From Acidobacteria bacterium RIFCSPLOWO2_12_FULL_68_19 (GTDB lineage Bacteria > Acidobacteriota > Vicinamibacteria > Vicinamibacterales > UBA2999): DNA of 64,000 bases. The position numbers were made by a program, and so were the translations under genes. Of this stretch, positions 52,575 through 61,654 are shown in pieces (position 1 is the stretch's first letter; each line of letters starts with the position of its first letter). The notes under the pieces are model-generated. The model made no database searches and had not been told where the DNA came from. It saw nothing but the letters and a program-made list of their open reading frames with translations. Location of the stretch: contig MELF01000017.1 of assembly GCA_001767525.1 (NCBI GenBank), forward strand, positions 19,779 to 83,778, written 5' to 3'.

Positions 52575-53300
52575 ATGGTACTCTGTGTCCGGCCAGTGGA
52601 GCGGTCTCACCAGCGCATCGTCGCCGTCACGGAAGTCGCCTTGTGCTCGAGCGTGCCGACGCAGATCCTGCTCGGCGCACTCCTGCGCCTCGGCGGGGTC
52701 GCGCCGATCGACGACACCGGCCAGTTGTCGCTCACGTTCGTGTTCACCCTCTCGGTCGCCGACACCGGACTGCTCATCGGCCTGATGACGGCGCTCACGT
52801 GGGTGCGCCGCGAGCGCGTGGCCGCCCTCTGGCTCGGCGGTCGGCCCGTCGGGCGCGAGGCGCGTCTGGGCGCTCTACTCGTACCGCTCGTCTTCCTCCT
52901 CGTCGTAGTCCTGCTGAACGTGCTGCACGTCGCAGCGCCATGGCTGCACAACGTCCCGACCAATCCGCTCGAGCAGCTGGCGGCGACGCCGGGTCGGGCC
53001 GCCGTCTTCGCGGTCGTGGCCGTCCTCGCGGGCGGCGTGCGGGAGGAACTCCAGCGGGCGTTCCTCCTCCAGCGGTTCGAACAGCATCTCGGCGGCGCAA
53101 CGGCCGGCGTGGTGCTCCTGAGCGCCGGATTCGGGGCGGGACACTTCGTGCAGGGGTGGGACGCGGTCGTCACGACGGCGCTGCTCGGCGCGTTCTGGGC
53201 GGTGCTCTACCTGTGGCGTCGGAGCAGCGTCGCGCCGCTCGTCTGCCACGCCGGGTTCAATACGCTCGAGGTGCTCCGGGTGGCGGCGTTCGGGGTATGA
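52575..53300 (+). CDS. CPBP family intramembrane metalloprotease
   Basis: A 241-aa membrane protein with 6-7 helices. The CPBP (Abi) motifs are present: REELQRAFLLQRFE (Glu-Glu), FGAGHFVQGWDA (His) and CHAGFN (His/Asn). These are the catalytic residues of the Rce1-like type II CAAX prenyl endopeptidase fold. Function in bacteria varies (toxin or bacteriocin immunity, processing); unknown here. The ATG at 52575 is preferred because a GTG at 52554 lies inside a REP-like palindrome. It ends overlapping the convergent SurA-N-like gene by 44 bp. Confidence 0.82.
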   Translation: MVLCVRPVERSHQRIVAVTEVALCSSVPTQILLGALLRLGGVAPIDDTGQLSLTFVFTLSVADTGLLIGLMTALTWVRRERVAALWLGGRPVGREARLGALLVPLVFLLVVVLLNVLHVAAPWLHNVPTNPLEQLAATPGRAAVFAVVAVLAGGVREELQRAFLLQRFEQHLGGATAGVVLLSAGFGAGHFVQGWDAVVTTALLGAFWAVLYLWRRSSVAPLVCHAGFNTLEVLRVAAFGV

Positions 53301-53889
53301 CGATGTCGGCGCGGCCGCGCAGGTCGCGCATCCACTGCGCGATGGTGGCGGCGCGCCGCTCGGCGCCCGCCCGCTCCCGGGCGAGATCGTCCGCGTCGAC
53401 AAACGGCATCAGCCGCCCGCCGCGGGTGAACTCCTCGGGGTGCATGCGGTAGTACTGCAGCACTTCTTCTTCCGCGAGCTGGACCGCCGACCCGAAGCGC
53501 TGATCGAGGTATGCCGCGATGCGCAGGTTGTCGCGCGCCATCTCGCGCAGGCGCGCGTCGTCGAGGCCGGTGGACTCCATGACAGCGGCCAGGCGCCCGC
53601 CGGTCCGCTCGCTGATCGCCGCGACTTCGCGCGCCACCGCCGCAGGCGACGGCTCCGGCGGCGCGAACCGCGCGACCTCCGCAAGCACGAGCTGCCGGTC
53701 GACGAGCCGCTCGACGGCGGTCTGCTCGGCCGCGCCCTCCGGCACCTCCACCAGGCCGAGCGCGACCGCCGCCGTCACGTCCGAGAGCGTGATGGCGAAC
53801 CCGTTGACGCGGGCGGCCACCCGATCGAGGAGCTGTTGCGCGCCCAGGGACGGCCCACACCCCATGAGCGTCGCGACAACCAGATACAT
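53257..53889 (-). CDS. SurA N-terminal-like exported chaperone
   Basis: A 210-aa exported protein (signal peptide about residues 1-20, MYLVVATLMGCGPSLGA) whose core matches the SurA/PpiC N-terminal chaperone region: VAARVNGFAITLSDV near the mature N-terminus, then the long helical ERLVDRQLVLAEVARFAP. The parvulin isomerase domain is absent, so it is chaperone-only or a shortened family member. It follows the TamA-like gene on the same strand after a hairpin repeat, consistent with outer-membrane protein assembly. The longer frame beginning upstream includes the repeat and is not used; the chosen ATG has GGAGGTG 11 bp upstream. Confidence 0.78.
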   Translation of the reverse strand: MYLVVATLMGCGPSLGAQQLLDRVAARVNGFAITLSDVTAAVALGLVEVPEGAAEQTAVERLVDRQLVLAEVARFAPPEPSPAAVAREVAAISERTGGRLAAVMESTGLDDARLREMARDNLRIAAYLDQRFGSAVQLAEEEVLQYYRMHPEEFTRGGRLMPFVDADDLARERAGAERRAATIAQWMRDLRGRADIVIPRTPPPGAPRAY

Positions 53890-53912
53890 CCAGCGCGGTT
53901 CACCTCCACGAC

Positions 53913-53986
53913 ACACCGAGACACCGAGACACCGAGACGTGCTGGTCTTGAAAGGAATTCGGCTCGGTGCCTCGGTGTCTCGGTGT
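53913..53986. repeat. Inverted arrays of an 8-bp tandem unit (ACACCGAG / CTCGGTGT)
   Basis: Three 8-bp units acaccgag (53913-53936) are followed by a 26-bp spacer and three units ctcggtgc/ctcggtgt (53963-53986) in reverse orientation, giving a 24-bp stem with one mismatch. The architecture repeats that at 11741-11934, with another 8-mer. It fills the spacer between the tamA-like and SurA-N-like genes. Confidence 0.88.
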
Positions 53987-54011
53987 TCCGTTGGGGCGAA
54001 GTGGGTCCTCA

Positions 54012-56984
54012 TCAGAACGCCTGCCCGAACGAGATGTGCAGCACGCTCCGCCGTTCGAGACGCCCCGGCGCCAGCTCGCGGCGATCCAGCTTGAACCCGA
54101 GATCCACCCGGATCGGCCCGATGGGCGAGCGGTAGAAGAAGCCGAATCCTGCCGCTGCCCGGAGCTTGCCGAGGTCGAGATCGGTTGCGCGCTGGAAGAC
54201 GTTGCCTGCGTCGAGGAACCCGACCGCGCCGAGCCCGCCGACGAGCGCGACGCGCAGCTCGCCGTTGAGGACGACCAGACCGTTGCCACCGGTCGGAAAC
54301 CCGGTCGGACTGATAGTGGCCTCGGTGCCGAGCCGGTCGAGCGAGAAGCCACGCACGGTCGTGTCGCCGCCGGCGAAGAACCGCTCGCTCGCGGGCAGAT
54401 CCTGCACGACGTCGACGATCGGGCGACCCTCCTCGTCGGAAATCGGCTGGCCGTTCGGAGCGATCCGCGGCACGGATCGGCGGAGGCCGTGCGCGGCGCC
54501 CAGGCGCGCCCCGAGCGCGACCACCGTCCGCCGCGCGGCCGGCAGCCGATGGTACGTGAACCCCTGCAGGAACGTCTTCACGAAGCCGACCTCGGACCCG
54601 ACCAGGCGCGCAGCCAGCTCGGTATCGGCGATGAGGAACGTTCCGCGGTCGGCGTCGATGATGTCGTTGCGGCTGTCGCGAATGAGCGACGCCGAGAACT
54701 TCGACAGGCGCACCTGCGGGAACACGCGGTCGATGAGCGGCTTCTCCGCGTCGGTGAAGCGTTCGTTGAAGAGCCGCGTATGCTCGTACGAATACCGTCC
54801 CGCGACGGTATACCGCGCGCCCAGACGCAGCCCCGCTTCGGCGCGCGCCTCACGCGTGATGAAATTGAAGCTCGAGCGGATTGCCTGGTCCAGGATGCCG
54901 GTCACCATCACGTCCGCCGGGCTGGCGAACGCCCTCGGCTCGCGATAGGTGGCCAGCACACGGTACTCGTTGAACCCGTAGTTCCCCTCGAAGGCGCGGT
55001 CGGCGCGCCCGCTGCCGTCGGCCACGATCGTGTCGCGCGCGCGCAGGCTGACGCGCGTGAACAGGTTGACGGCGCGGTTCTTGCCGCCGAGATTGCGGCG
55101 GCCGATCTGAAAGAACCCGCGCGGCGCCAGCTCGAACCGCTCCTCCGCCTGCCCGCTCTCGCCGGTCGGCCGCAGCCGCGTGCCTCCCTCGACGCCGCCG
55201 CCGTAATCGACCGTCGTCGGCGGCGCCTCCTCGACCTGCACGAGCACGTCGCGACGCGGCTCGCCCCCCTGTCCCAGCTCTTCGATCACGACGCGGCGAA
55301 AGAGGCCGAGGGCCGCCAGGCGCCGCTGACTCTCGATACGGGCCGACAAGCCGAGCGGCTGGCCCGGCGCGAGCAGGACCTCGCGCTCGATGATCTCCGT
55401 GCTGGTTCGCTCGTTGCCGACGATGATCACGTCGTCGACCAGCACCTGGACACCCTCGCGGATGTCGAAGCGGATGTCGGCGCGCGTGCCGTTGTCCGTG
55501 AACGACACGACCGGCTCGACGGCGACGCTCTCGTATCCGTGGTTGCGGTACTCGAGGTCGACGCGGTCGCGCGCGGTGGCGACGTCGATCTCCGAATAGG
55601 GCCGTCCGGCCGCCATGGTCATCAGCGCGTGCAGCTGTGCGTCCGACAGCACGCTGTTGCCCGCGAAGGCGAGCGATGAGACGACCGTCTGCGGCCCCTC
55701 GGCGATGACGAAGCGCACGGCAACCGGCCGATCGCCGCCACCCGGGGCGCCAAGCTCGGTCACCGCGATCTGCACGGCCGTCCGTGTGAAACCGCGCGCC
55801 CGGTAGGCGTCGCGGACGGCCGTCGCCGCGGCGGCGACGGAGGTCTGGACGTAGGGCTGTCCGCGCGCTACTTGCACGAGCCGCTGCAGATCGGGCAGCG
55901 GGATCGACGTGTTGCCGGCGATCTCGACGCTGTCAACGAGGTACCGAGCCCCCCGCGCGATCGTGAACGTGATGATGAGCGCCTCTTCGCGCTCGTCGCG
56001 AGCGTAGTCGACGTTGGCCTCGCGGTAGCCGCGGGCTTGCAGGTACGTCTCGATGGCGAAGGTGGCGTCCTCGAGCAGATCCTCGTCGGCGGACCCTTCC
56101 GCGCGCACCGGCACCAGCCGCTCGCGGTCGGCCTCGGGGAGCGGGTCGCCCGCGAATGCAATCGAGACGAGCGGGCCGCGATCGACGGTGACCCGGATCG
56201 TGGCGCTGCCGTCAGGTTCAAAGACCGCCGTGTGGACGGCGCGGGCCTCGTAGAAGCCGCGGGCGCGCTGCAACGCCGTGTAGCGGTCGAGCGCCTCGGC
56301 GATGGCCGCGTTGTCGTACGGGTCGCCGGCGCGGATGCCGATGTCGCCGCCCGTCACGCGCCCGTCGCCGGCGTCGAGGTTGTCCACCTCGATGCGCCCG
56401 ATGGCCGCGCGCCCGCCGGCGGCGACGTCGAACACCATCGTCGCGCGATCGGGCGCATGGGTTTCCTCGACGCGCGGGGCCACGCGCGCGGCCGGATAGC
56501 CTCGATCGCGATAGAGCGCCAGGAGCGCCTCGGCGACCTCCGCCGCCCGCCCCGCGGGCGGTGCGGCGCCGAAGCGCTCGGTGATGAGGCGGCGAATCTC
56601 GCGCTCGGGCAGGCCGAGCACGCCGCGCAGCTCGACGCGGTCCACCGGATGCAGCGGAAAGAGCACGTACCGCAGCCGGACGCCGCCGGCGGCGGGTTCC
56701 TGCAGCACCTGCACGTCCTCGAAGCGGTTGAGGCTCGTCAGGTGCGAGAGCGTCTCGCGCACCTCCTGCATCGACAACCGCTCGCCCGCTGTGGTTTCGA
56801 TGAGGCGGACAATCAGGCGGTCGTCCACGGGCCGCCCTTCCTGCTCGATACGCACCTCGGCGATGAGGGGGCCGGTCTGCGCAAACGCGGAGCCGACGCA
56901 GGTCGACACGCACAACGCCAGGCTCGAGAGCCGCAGCGCCCTGCTTGCTGCGTCCCGGGGCTCGAGTCTCGAGTCACCCGTCAT
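54012..56984 (-). CDS. BamA/TamA family outer-membrane protein
   Basis: A 990-aa protein with a signal peptide (about residues 18-38), a series of POTRA-like repeats (about 40-600; segments such as VDRVELRGVLGLPEREIRRLI and SLAFAGNSVLSDAQLHALM), and a C-terminal Omp85 barrel. The signature VRGFSLDRLG (about residue 880) is the RGF/Y-type motif, and the end is HISFGQAF with a terminal aromatic residue. It starts directly at the TamB-like stop (TGATG, 1-bp overlap), so it works with TamB. It is likely a TamA-type translocation/assembly component. Confidence 0.9.
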   Translation of the reverse strand: MTGDSRLEPRDAASRALRLSSLALCVSTCVGSAFAQTGPLIAEVRIEQEGRPVDDRLIVRLIETTAGERLSMQEVRETLSHLTSLNRFEDVQVLQEPAAGGVRLRYVLFPLHPVDRVELRGVLGLPEREIRRLITERFGAAPPAGRAAEVAEALLALYRDRGYPAARVAPRVEETHAPDRATMVFDVAAGGRAAIGRIEVDNLDAGDGRVTGGDIGIRAGDPYDNAAIAEALDRYTALQRARGFYEARAVHTAVFEPDGSATIRVTVDRGPLVSIAFAGDPLPEADRERLVPVRAEGSADEDLLEDATFAIETYLQARGYREANVDYARDEREEALIITFTIARGARYLVDSVEIAGNTSIPLPDLQRLVQVARGQPYVQTSVAAAATAVRDAYRARGFTRTAVQIAVTELGAPGGGDRPVAVRFVIAEGPQTVVSSLAFAGNSVLSDAQLHALMTMAAGRPYSEIDVATARDRVDLEYRNHGYESVAVEPVVSFTDNGTRADIRFDIREGVQVLVDDVIIVGNERTSTEIIEREVLLAPGQPLGLSARIESQRRLAALGLFRRVVIEELGQGGEPRRDVLVQVEEAPPTTVDYGGGVEGGTRLRPTGESGQAEERFELAPRGFFQIGRRNLGGKNRAVNLFTRVSLRARDTIVADGSGRADRAFEGNYGFNEYRVLATYREPRAFASPADVMVTGILDQAIRSSFNFITREARAEAGLRLGARYTVAGRYSYEHTRLFNERFTDAEKPLIDRVFPQVRLSKFSASLIRDSRNDIIDADRGTFLIADTELAARLVGSEVGFVKTFLQGFTYHRLPAARRTVVALGARLGAAHGLRRSVPRIAPNGQPISDEEGRPIVDVVQDLPASERFFAGGDTTVRGFSLDRLGTEATISPTGFPTGGNGLVVLNGELRVALVGGLGAVGFLDAGNVFQRATDLDLGKLRAAAGFGFFYRSPIGPIRVDLGFKLDRRELAPGRLERRSVLHISFGQAF

Positions 56985-59900
56985 CAGAATGCGTGTCGTA
57001 CTCGGACATCGAGCGCGTAGGTCCGGTCCTCGTTGCGGGACAGGATCCACGAGAACCGATCCGTCTGGTCGTATTCGAGCAGAATGATCTGATCGCGCGT
57101 GGACGAGGAGAGGCTGCGGGAGTACGTGAGGTAGATCCGTTCCGAGAGCCGCTTGCCGATCGTCACCCGCGCCGCCGGGTCGAGGCGCGACGACTGCGCG
57201 TTCGGATCGACGAGCGACGGCGTCAACTGGAACGTGTCGACGCCGAAGGTCTGCTCGACGACCCGTCCGACCTCCGAGGAGAAGGCGCCGGTCAGCGCGC
57301 GCGTCGCGCGCTCGCGGAGCAGTTGCTGCTGCGGCGTGATGTTCGTGCTGTACTGCCGGAACTCCACGTCCTGTCCGGGGGCCACGTCGCCGAACAGCAG
57401 GCTGAGCACCTCCACCTCGGGCAGCGGCGGATCGGCCTCGAAGGACGGCGTCAGCCGGTCCAGCGTCCCCACGGCCAGCGCCCGCACCCGATAGGTTTGT
57501 CCTGGCACGCGCACCCGCGTTTCCGTCTCGATGTCGAAGAACGGCTGGATGCGCGTCGGGTTGTTGAAGTCGATCGTCCCGCGGGCGATCTGATAGCGCC
57601 GGCCCTCGAAACTGAACTCGCCGCGGTCGATGTCGACGCGGCCGGCGAGCAGCGGCCGATCGAACGTGCCGCGCAGCTGGAGATCGGCGTTGGCGAACAC
57701 CCGCGCCACGCTGTTCCGAATCTCCAGCGTCGAGGGAGCGACGATGCGGACGTCGTAGCGGAGCGGCAGAGGTGTCTCGCGAGATCCCGCCGTGCCGGCG
57801 ATCGCGTTGGCAGTGAAGTCGAACAGTCCGCCGTCTTCGTCGAACGGACGCGTGTAGACCGCGTTGCGGACCATCACCGTGCCCGCGAGCGTCGGCGCGT
57901 CGATCATCCCCTGAACGGTCAGGTTCGCGTCGACCAGCGACCGCATCCCTTCCGGGAATCGCAGCCGCATCACCTCGCCGGCCATCGTCATGTCGATGCG
58001 CGCCGGCCGGTAGCGCTCGATGTCGAGACGGCCGCCGAACCGGACGAGCCCGCCGCCGAGCCGCGCGGTCACCTCGTCGAGTCGGATGCTGCGCGTGTCG
58101 AACCGCACCGGTCCCGAGATGTTCTCGAGCGCGTGAGGGAGCTCGAAGTGACGGATGCGTCCGTTCTCCACGGTCATCGTGCCGGTCACGATCGGGTCGC
58201 GCATCGGTCCTTCGAAGACCGCCTCGAGCGAGGCGCGTCCCGAGCTGCGGATGTTCGGCGCGACGCCCTGCAGCAGGCCGAGACCGGCGTCGCCGGTGGC
58301 CCGCAGGGCGATCCGCTCGTCGTGCAGGTTGACGAGCCCGGTGAGGTCGAGCTGGGTGTCCTCGCCGACGAGCCGCATCTCGTCGATGCGCATCGTGTGG
58401 CGATCGAGCGCGAGGCGGATCGGGGCGACGTTGCGGAGCCGGTAGTCGAAGAACCGCAGGTCGAGACGATCGACCAGCGCCTCGACGAGCAGCGCATCGA
58501 CGTCCGCCAGTTGTCCGAGCAGACGCACGTTGCCGCTCGCGACGGCGATCGTGTAGGGCGACAGCCGTGGATTGAACGCCCGCAGATACGGGTCGAGCGA
58601 CGTGTCGGCGACGCTGAACGACAGATCGGCCTCGAGTCCCGGCGTGAGCGCGATTCGCCCGGAGCCCGAGATCGCCAGCCGCGGCGACGCCGCCTCCAGC
58701 TTCACCGTCATCATGTCGTTGTCGATGTTCAGCTCGGCGAGCACCTGGCCGATCCCTTCGTCGCCGACGAACAGGTCGCTCATCGTCAGGCGCACGTCGT
58801 AGCGCGGATGCGCGAAGGTGGCGCTGCCGCCGGTGGTGAAATCGAGCCGCCCCGAGAGCGGCGGGGTAGTGTTCGAGGTCGTGAACGCGACGTGCTCGAC
58901 CGGCACGCCGCGCCCGACGAGGTTGAACGAGTACGTCCCGTTCAGGCCCACGTAGGCGGCACCGGCGGCGCGCCCTCCCGACTTCGTCATCTGCAGCGAG
59001 TCGAGCCGCACGCCCTCGCCTTCCAGGCGCACGCCGGACGAGGCGGTCTCGAACGACTCGCCGTACGCCACGCCGCCGGTGATCGTCATCTGCCCGAAGC
59101 CGAACGGCCTGAGATACGGACCGTAGGCGTGGAACTCGCCCGAGAACGTGCCGTCGACGTCGTACTCGTCGAGGTCGAATGCGTGGCGCAGGTCGACGAG
59201 CGGGCGGCGCTCCACGCGGATGCGCGCGTTCATCTCCTCGCCGCCGTCGCGCCGGGGAAAGCCGAGCGAGAAGCGCCCGTCCACGCGCATCTCGGATTCC
59301 CCCGCGCGCACCACCACGCTCGCCACGTCGGCGTACGCGTTCTCGACCGTGACGCGGCCGGCGACCGCGCCCCAGACGACGTCGAACGCGCGGATACGTT
59401 CGCCGGCAAACGTCCCTTCGATGCGCGGCTGGCGGAAGCTGTTCACCATGACGCCGTCGAACGTGCCGGTGCCGCCGACGTCGATCACGCGCGTACGCGC
59501 ACCGAAGGTCGTCAACACCCCGGCGAAAAGGCGATCGCTCTCCTGCCAGTCGGCACTCGTCACGTGGAAGGCGATCCGCGAGCGATCGCCGTACGCGGTA
59601 CGCCCTTCGAAGGCGACAAAGGCGTCTGGGGTCGCCAGGTGGCTCGACCCGATGTCGACCCATTCGGGCCCGTACGCGTAGGCCAGCTCGCCCCGGACGG
59701 GCACCGGCTCACCCGGGAGGTGGTTGCTGAACGGACCCCATTGGCGAGCGCGCCGCTCGGCCGCCTCGATTTGTCCGGGCGCCAGCTCGCGGGCGATCGT
59801 CTCGACGCCCGGCGGCGGCTCGACCCGAACCGCGCCGTCGCCGCGATGGTCCGAGAATCGGCCGAGCGGCCACTCGAGCAGGTTCCGCCCGGTCGCGCGG

Positions 59901-61078
59901 CCGGCGAGCCGAAGCCCGTCGAGCTCGAGGAAGTTCGTGAACCGGGTGAGGTCGACGTTCTCGTACGCCACGTCGAAGCGCGCCAAGGTCGGAACGTCCC
60001 GCTGGCCGAGCGGCGCGATCCGGTACTCGAAGCGCGAGGTGCCGCCGTACACGGTGGCCGAGGCGTCGGTCACGTCGAACCGCTCCGGCACCCACAGGAG
60101 CGATCCGCGCAGGTCGCCGAAGGTATACGCGTTGACGCCCAGGACGGGGCTCGAGAAGGTGCCCTCGAGCTCGCGGCCGACGCGCGAGCGGCCGTTCACC
60201 ACCTCCCGGAACAGCTGGAACGTCCCGGTGAAGTCGCCCCGGCCGACGAGCGTGAAGTGGTCGTCGGCGAAGAAGATCTCCCGCATGCGCGGGAAGTCGA
60301 CGCGCGAGCGGACGCGGTAGGACTGATTCGGCCAGCGCCCGAGGTCCACCTCGCCCGTCAGCTGCGACTCGGCGCCGTCGGTCACCAGATCGATGCGCTC
60401 GAGCACGACCCGGCCGCCCTCGATCCGGAACGACGTGCTCATGTCGGCGCGCATCGGAACGTAGTGCTGAATGGCGATGGTGCCGTTCCAGAACTTCGCC
60501 TGGCCCCGATACTGGGCGTTCGGACGCGTGACCACCACATCGAGGTTGCGCGTGACCACGCTCCAGGGCGTGCCGTGGTCGACGTAGGTGAACTCGCCGC
60601 GATCGGCCCGCACGTACTGCAGCGTGGTCGTCCAGGCGCTCGGCCCGCGCCGCTCGCGCGTGAAGCGCGGGAAGTTGTGGCGGCCGTCCGGGAACATCTC
60701 GACGTACATCCGCCAGTCGGTCATCTCGATCTCGTCGAAGACCACCCGGCGGTCGACGAGCGTGCTCCACGGCATCGACACGGTGATCCGCCGCGCCGTC
60801 AGGAACGGGCGCGAGTCCGGCGTGAGCCCGTCGATCACGAGATCCTCGAAGACGAACTGTCCGCGCCAGAGGTGCACCGACATCCGGCCGATATGCATCG
60901 GACGACCCATGAACCCGGTCGCCGCCGCCTCGGCCCGGCCCCTGAGGGAGGGCCCCAGATCGATGCTCAGCGTCGTGACGAACGCCACCGCGATGATGAC
61001 CGCACACGTCACCACGATCCGGCGCAGCAGCCGGCGCGTCTTCTGGGTGACGGGGTGGTTAAGAAGTCTGAAGGTCAA
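56984..61078 (-). CDS. tamB: TamB-like translocation and assembly module protein (DUF490)
   Basis: A 1364-aa protein with one N-terminal transmembrane helix (about residues 21-41) and a long beta-helix/beta-taco body typical of AsmA/TamB proteins, such as VTGGRAAGAAYVGL... and many short beta segments. The C-terminal DUF490 region is visible at VDIDRGEFSFEGRRYQIARGTIDFNNPTRIQP, about residue 1140-1170. It spans inner and outer membranes and works with TamA, likely moving phospholipid or assembling outer-membrane proteins. The TTG at 61078 gives the longest frame; a GTG at 61051 is an alternative start. Gap of 63 bp to the upstream biotin carrier gene. Confidence 0.88.
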   Translation of the reverse strand: MTFRLLNHPVTQKTRRLLRRIVVTCAVIIAVAFVTTLSIDLGPSLRGRAEAAATGFMGRPMHIGRMSVHLWRGQFVFEDLVIDGLTPDSRPFLTARRITVSMPWSTLVDRRVVFDEIEMTDWRMYVEMFPDGRHNFPRFTRERRGPSAWTTTLQYVRADRGEFTYVDHGTPWSVVTRNLDVVVTRPNAQYRGQAKFWNGTIAIQHYVPMRADMSTSFRIEGGRVVLERIDLVTDGAESQLTGEVDLGRWPNQSYRVRSRVDFPRMREIFFADDHFTLVGRGDFTGTFQLFREVVNGRSRVGRELEGTFSSPVLGVNAYTFGDLRGSLLWVPERFDVTDASATVYGGTSRFEYRIAPLGQRDVPTLARFDVAYENVDLTRFTNFLELDGLRLAGRATGRNLLEWPLGRFSDHRGDGAVRVEPPPGVETIARELAPGQIEAAERRARQWGPFSNHLPGEPVPVRGELAYAYGPEWVDIGSSHLATPDAFVAFEGRTAYGDRSRIAFHVTSADWQESDRLFAGVLTTFGARTRVIDVGGTGTFDGVMVNSFRQPRIEGTFAGERIRAFDVVWGAVAGRVTVENAYADVASVVVRAGESEMRVDGRFSLGFPRRDGGEEMNARIRVERRPLVDLRHAFDLDEYDVDGTFSGEFHAYGPYLRPFGFGQMTITGGVAYGESFETASSGVRLEGEGVRLDSLQMTKSGGRAAGAAYVGLNGTYSFNLVGRGVPVEHVAFTTSNTTPPLSGRLDFTTGGSATFAHPRYDVRLTMSDLFVGDEGIGQVLAELNIDNDMMTVKLEAASPRLAISGSGRIALTPGLEADLSFSVADTSLDPYLRAFNPRLSPYTIAVASGNVRLLGQLADVDALLVEALVDRLDLRFFDYRLRNVAPIRLALDRHTMRIDEMRLVGEDTQLDLTGLVNLHDERIALRATGDAGLGLLQGVAPNIRSSGRASLEAVFEGPMRDPIVTGTMTVENGRIRHFELPHALENISGPVRFDTRSIRLDEVTARLGGGLVRFGGRLDIERYRPARIDMTMAGEVMRLRFPEGMRSLVDANLTVQGMIDAPTLAGTVMVRNAVYTRPFDEDGGLFDFTANAIAGTAGSRETPLPLRYDVRIVAPSTLEIRNSVARVFANADLQLRGTFDRPLLAGRVDIDRGEFSFEGRRYQIARGTIDFNNPTRIQPFFDIETETRVRVPGQTYRVRALAVGTLDRLTPSFEADPPLPEVEVLSLLFGDVAPGQDVEFRQYSTNITPQQQLLRERATRALTGAFSSEVGRVVEQTFGVDTFQLTPSLVDPNAQSSRLDPAARVTIGKRLSERIYLTYSRSLSSSTRDQIILLEYDQTDRFSWILSRNEDRTYALDVRVRHAF

Positions 61079-61141
61079 AGCTCAAGACGCACAACTCGAG
61101 AAAAGGCCCCAACACTCAGCGTGAACCACGACTCGCGAGCG

Positions 61142-61654
61142 CTACTCGATGACCACCAGCACGGTGCCCGCCTCGACGGAGGCGCCTTCGGCGACGCGCA
61201 CCTCCCTGACGGTGCCGGCGTGTATCGCCCGGAGCTCGTTCTCCATCTTCATCGCTTCCACGACGACGAGGCCCTGACGGGCCTCTACGGCATCACCGGC
61301 CTTGACCAGCACGTTGATGACGCGGCCCGACATCGGCGCCACGATCCGCTGCGGCCCGCTCGGGGCGCCGGCGGCAGTCGCGCCTCGGCGCCGCAGCCGA
61401 AACCGGCCGCCGACCGTGACGGGCACCAGCCGGCCCCGGACGTATACCACCAGCTCGCCCGGGGCGGACTCGGCAATCGCTACCTCGTAACTCCGCGCCA
61501 CGGGGTGTCCGATCAACAGCGACCACGCCCCGCCGCCGACCCGAACGGCGTCGACCGGCCGGGAGGCGCCGTCGATCCTCACCCTGAGGCGCCCCTCGGC
61601 TCGGACAATCTGTACCACCCGCGCGCGCGACGGCGTCCCGATCTCGAGCGTCAC
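61142..61654 (-). CDS. Biotin/lipoyl attachment protein (carboxylase carrier subunit)
   Basis: A 170-aa biotin carboxyl-carrier-like protein. The biotin-accepting lysine is K136 in VEAMKMENE, within the biotinyl domain PMSGRVINVLVKAGDAVE. The N-terminal half is beta-rich with no strong family match, as in acyl-CoA carboxylase alpha-subunit tails. It overlaps the biotin carboxylase stop by 4 bp (GTGA at 61651-61654). The pair would make the alpha part of an acetyl-, propionyl- or methylcrotonyl-CoA-type carboxylase; no carboxyltransferase gene is in the window. Confidence 0.9.
   Translation of the reverse strand: MTLEIGTPSRARVVQIVRAEGRLRVRIDGASRPVDAVRVGGGAWSLLIGHPVARSYEVAIAESAPGELVVYVRGRLVPVTVGGRFRLRRRGATAAGAPSGPQRIVAPMSGRVINVLVKAGDAVEARQGLVVVEAMKMENELRAIHAGTVREVRVAEGASVEAGTVLVVIE

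Noticed and set aside
54012-59663. A single very long minus-strand open frame of about 1880 codons
   Set aside because: Only its 54012-56984 part is coding (Omp85-like protein); the rest is the TamB-like gene read out of frame, with Arg/Pro/Ala-rich, non-family translation.
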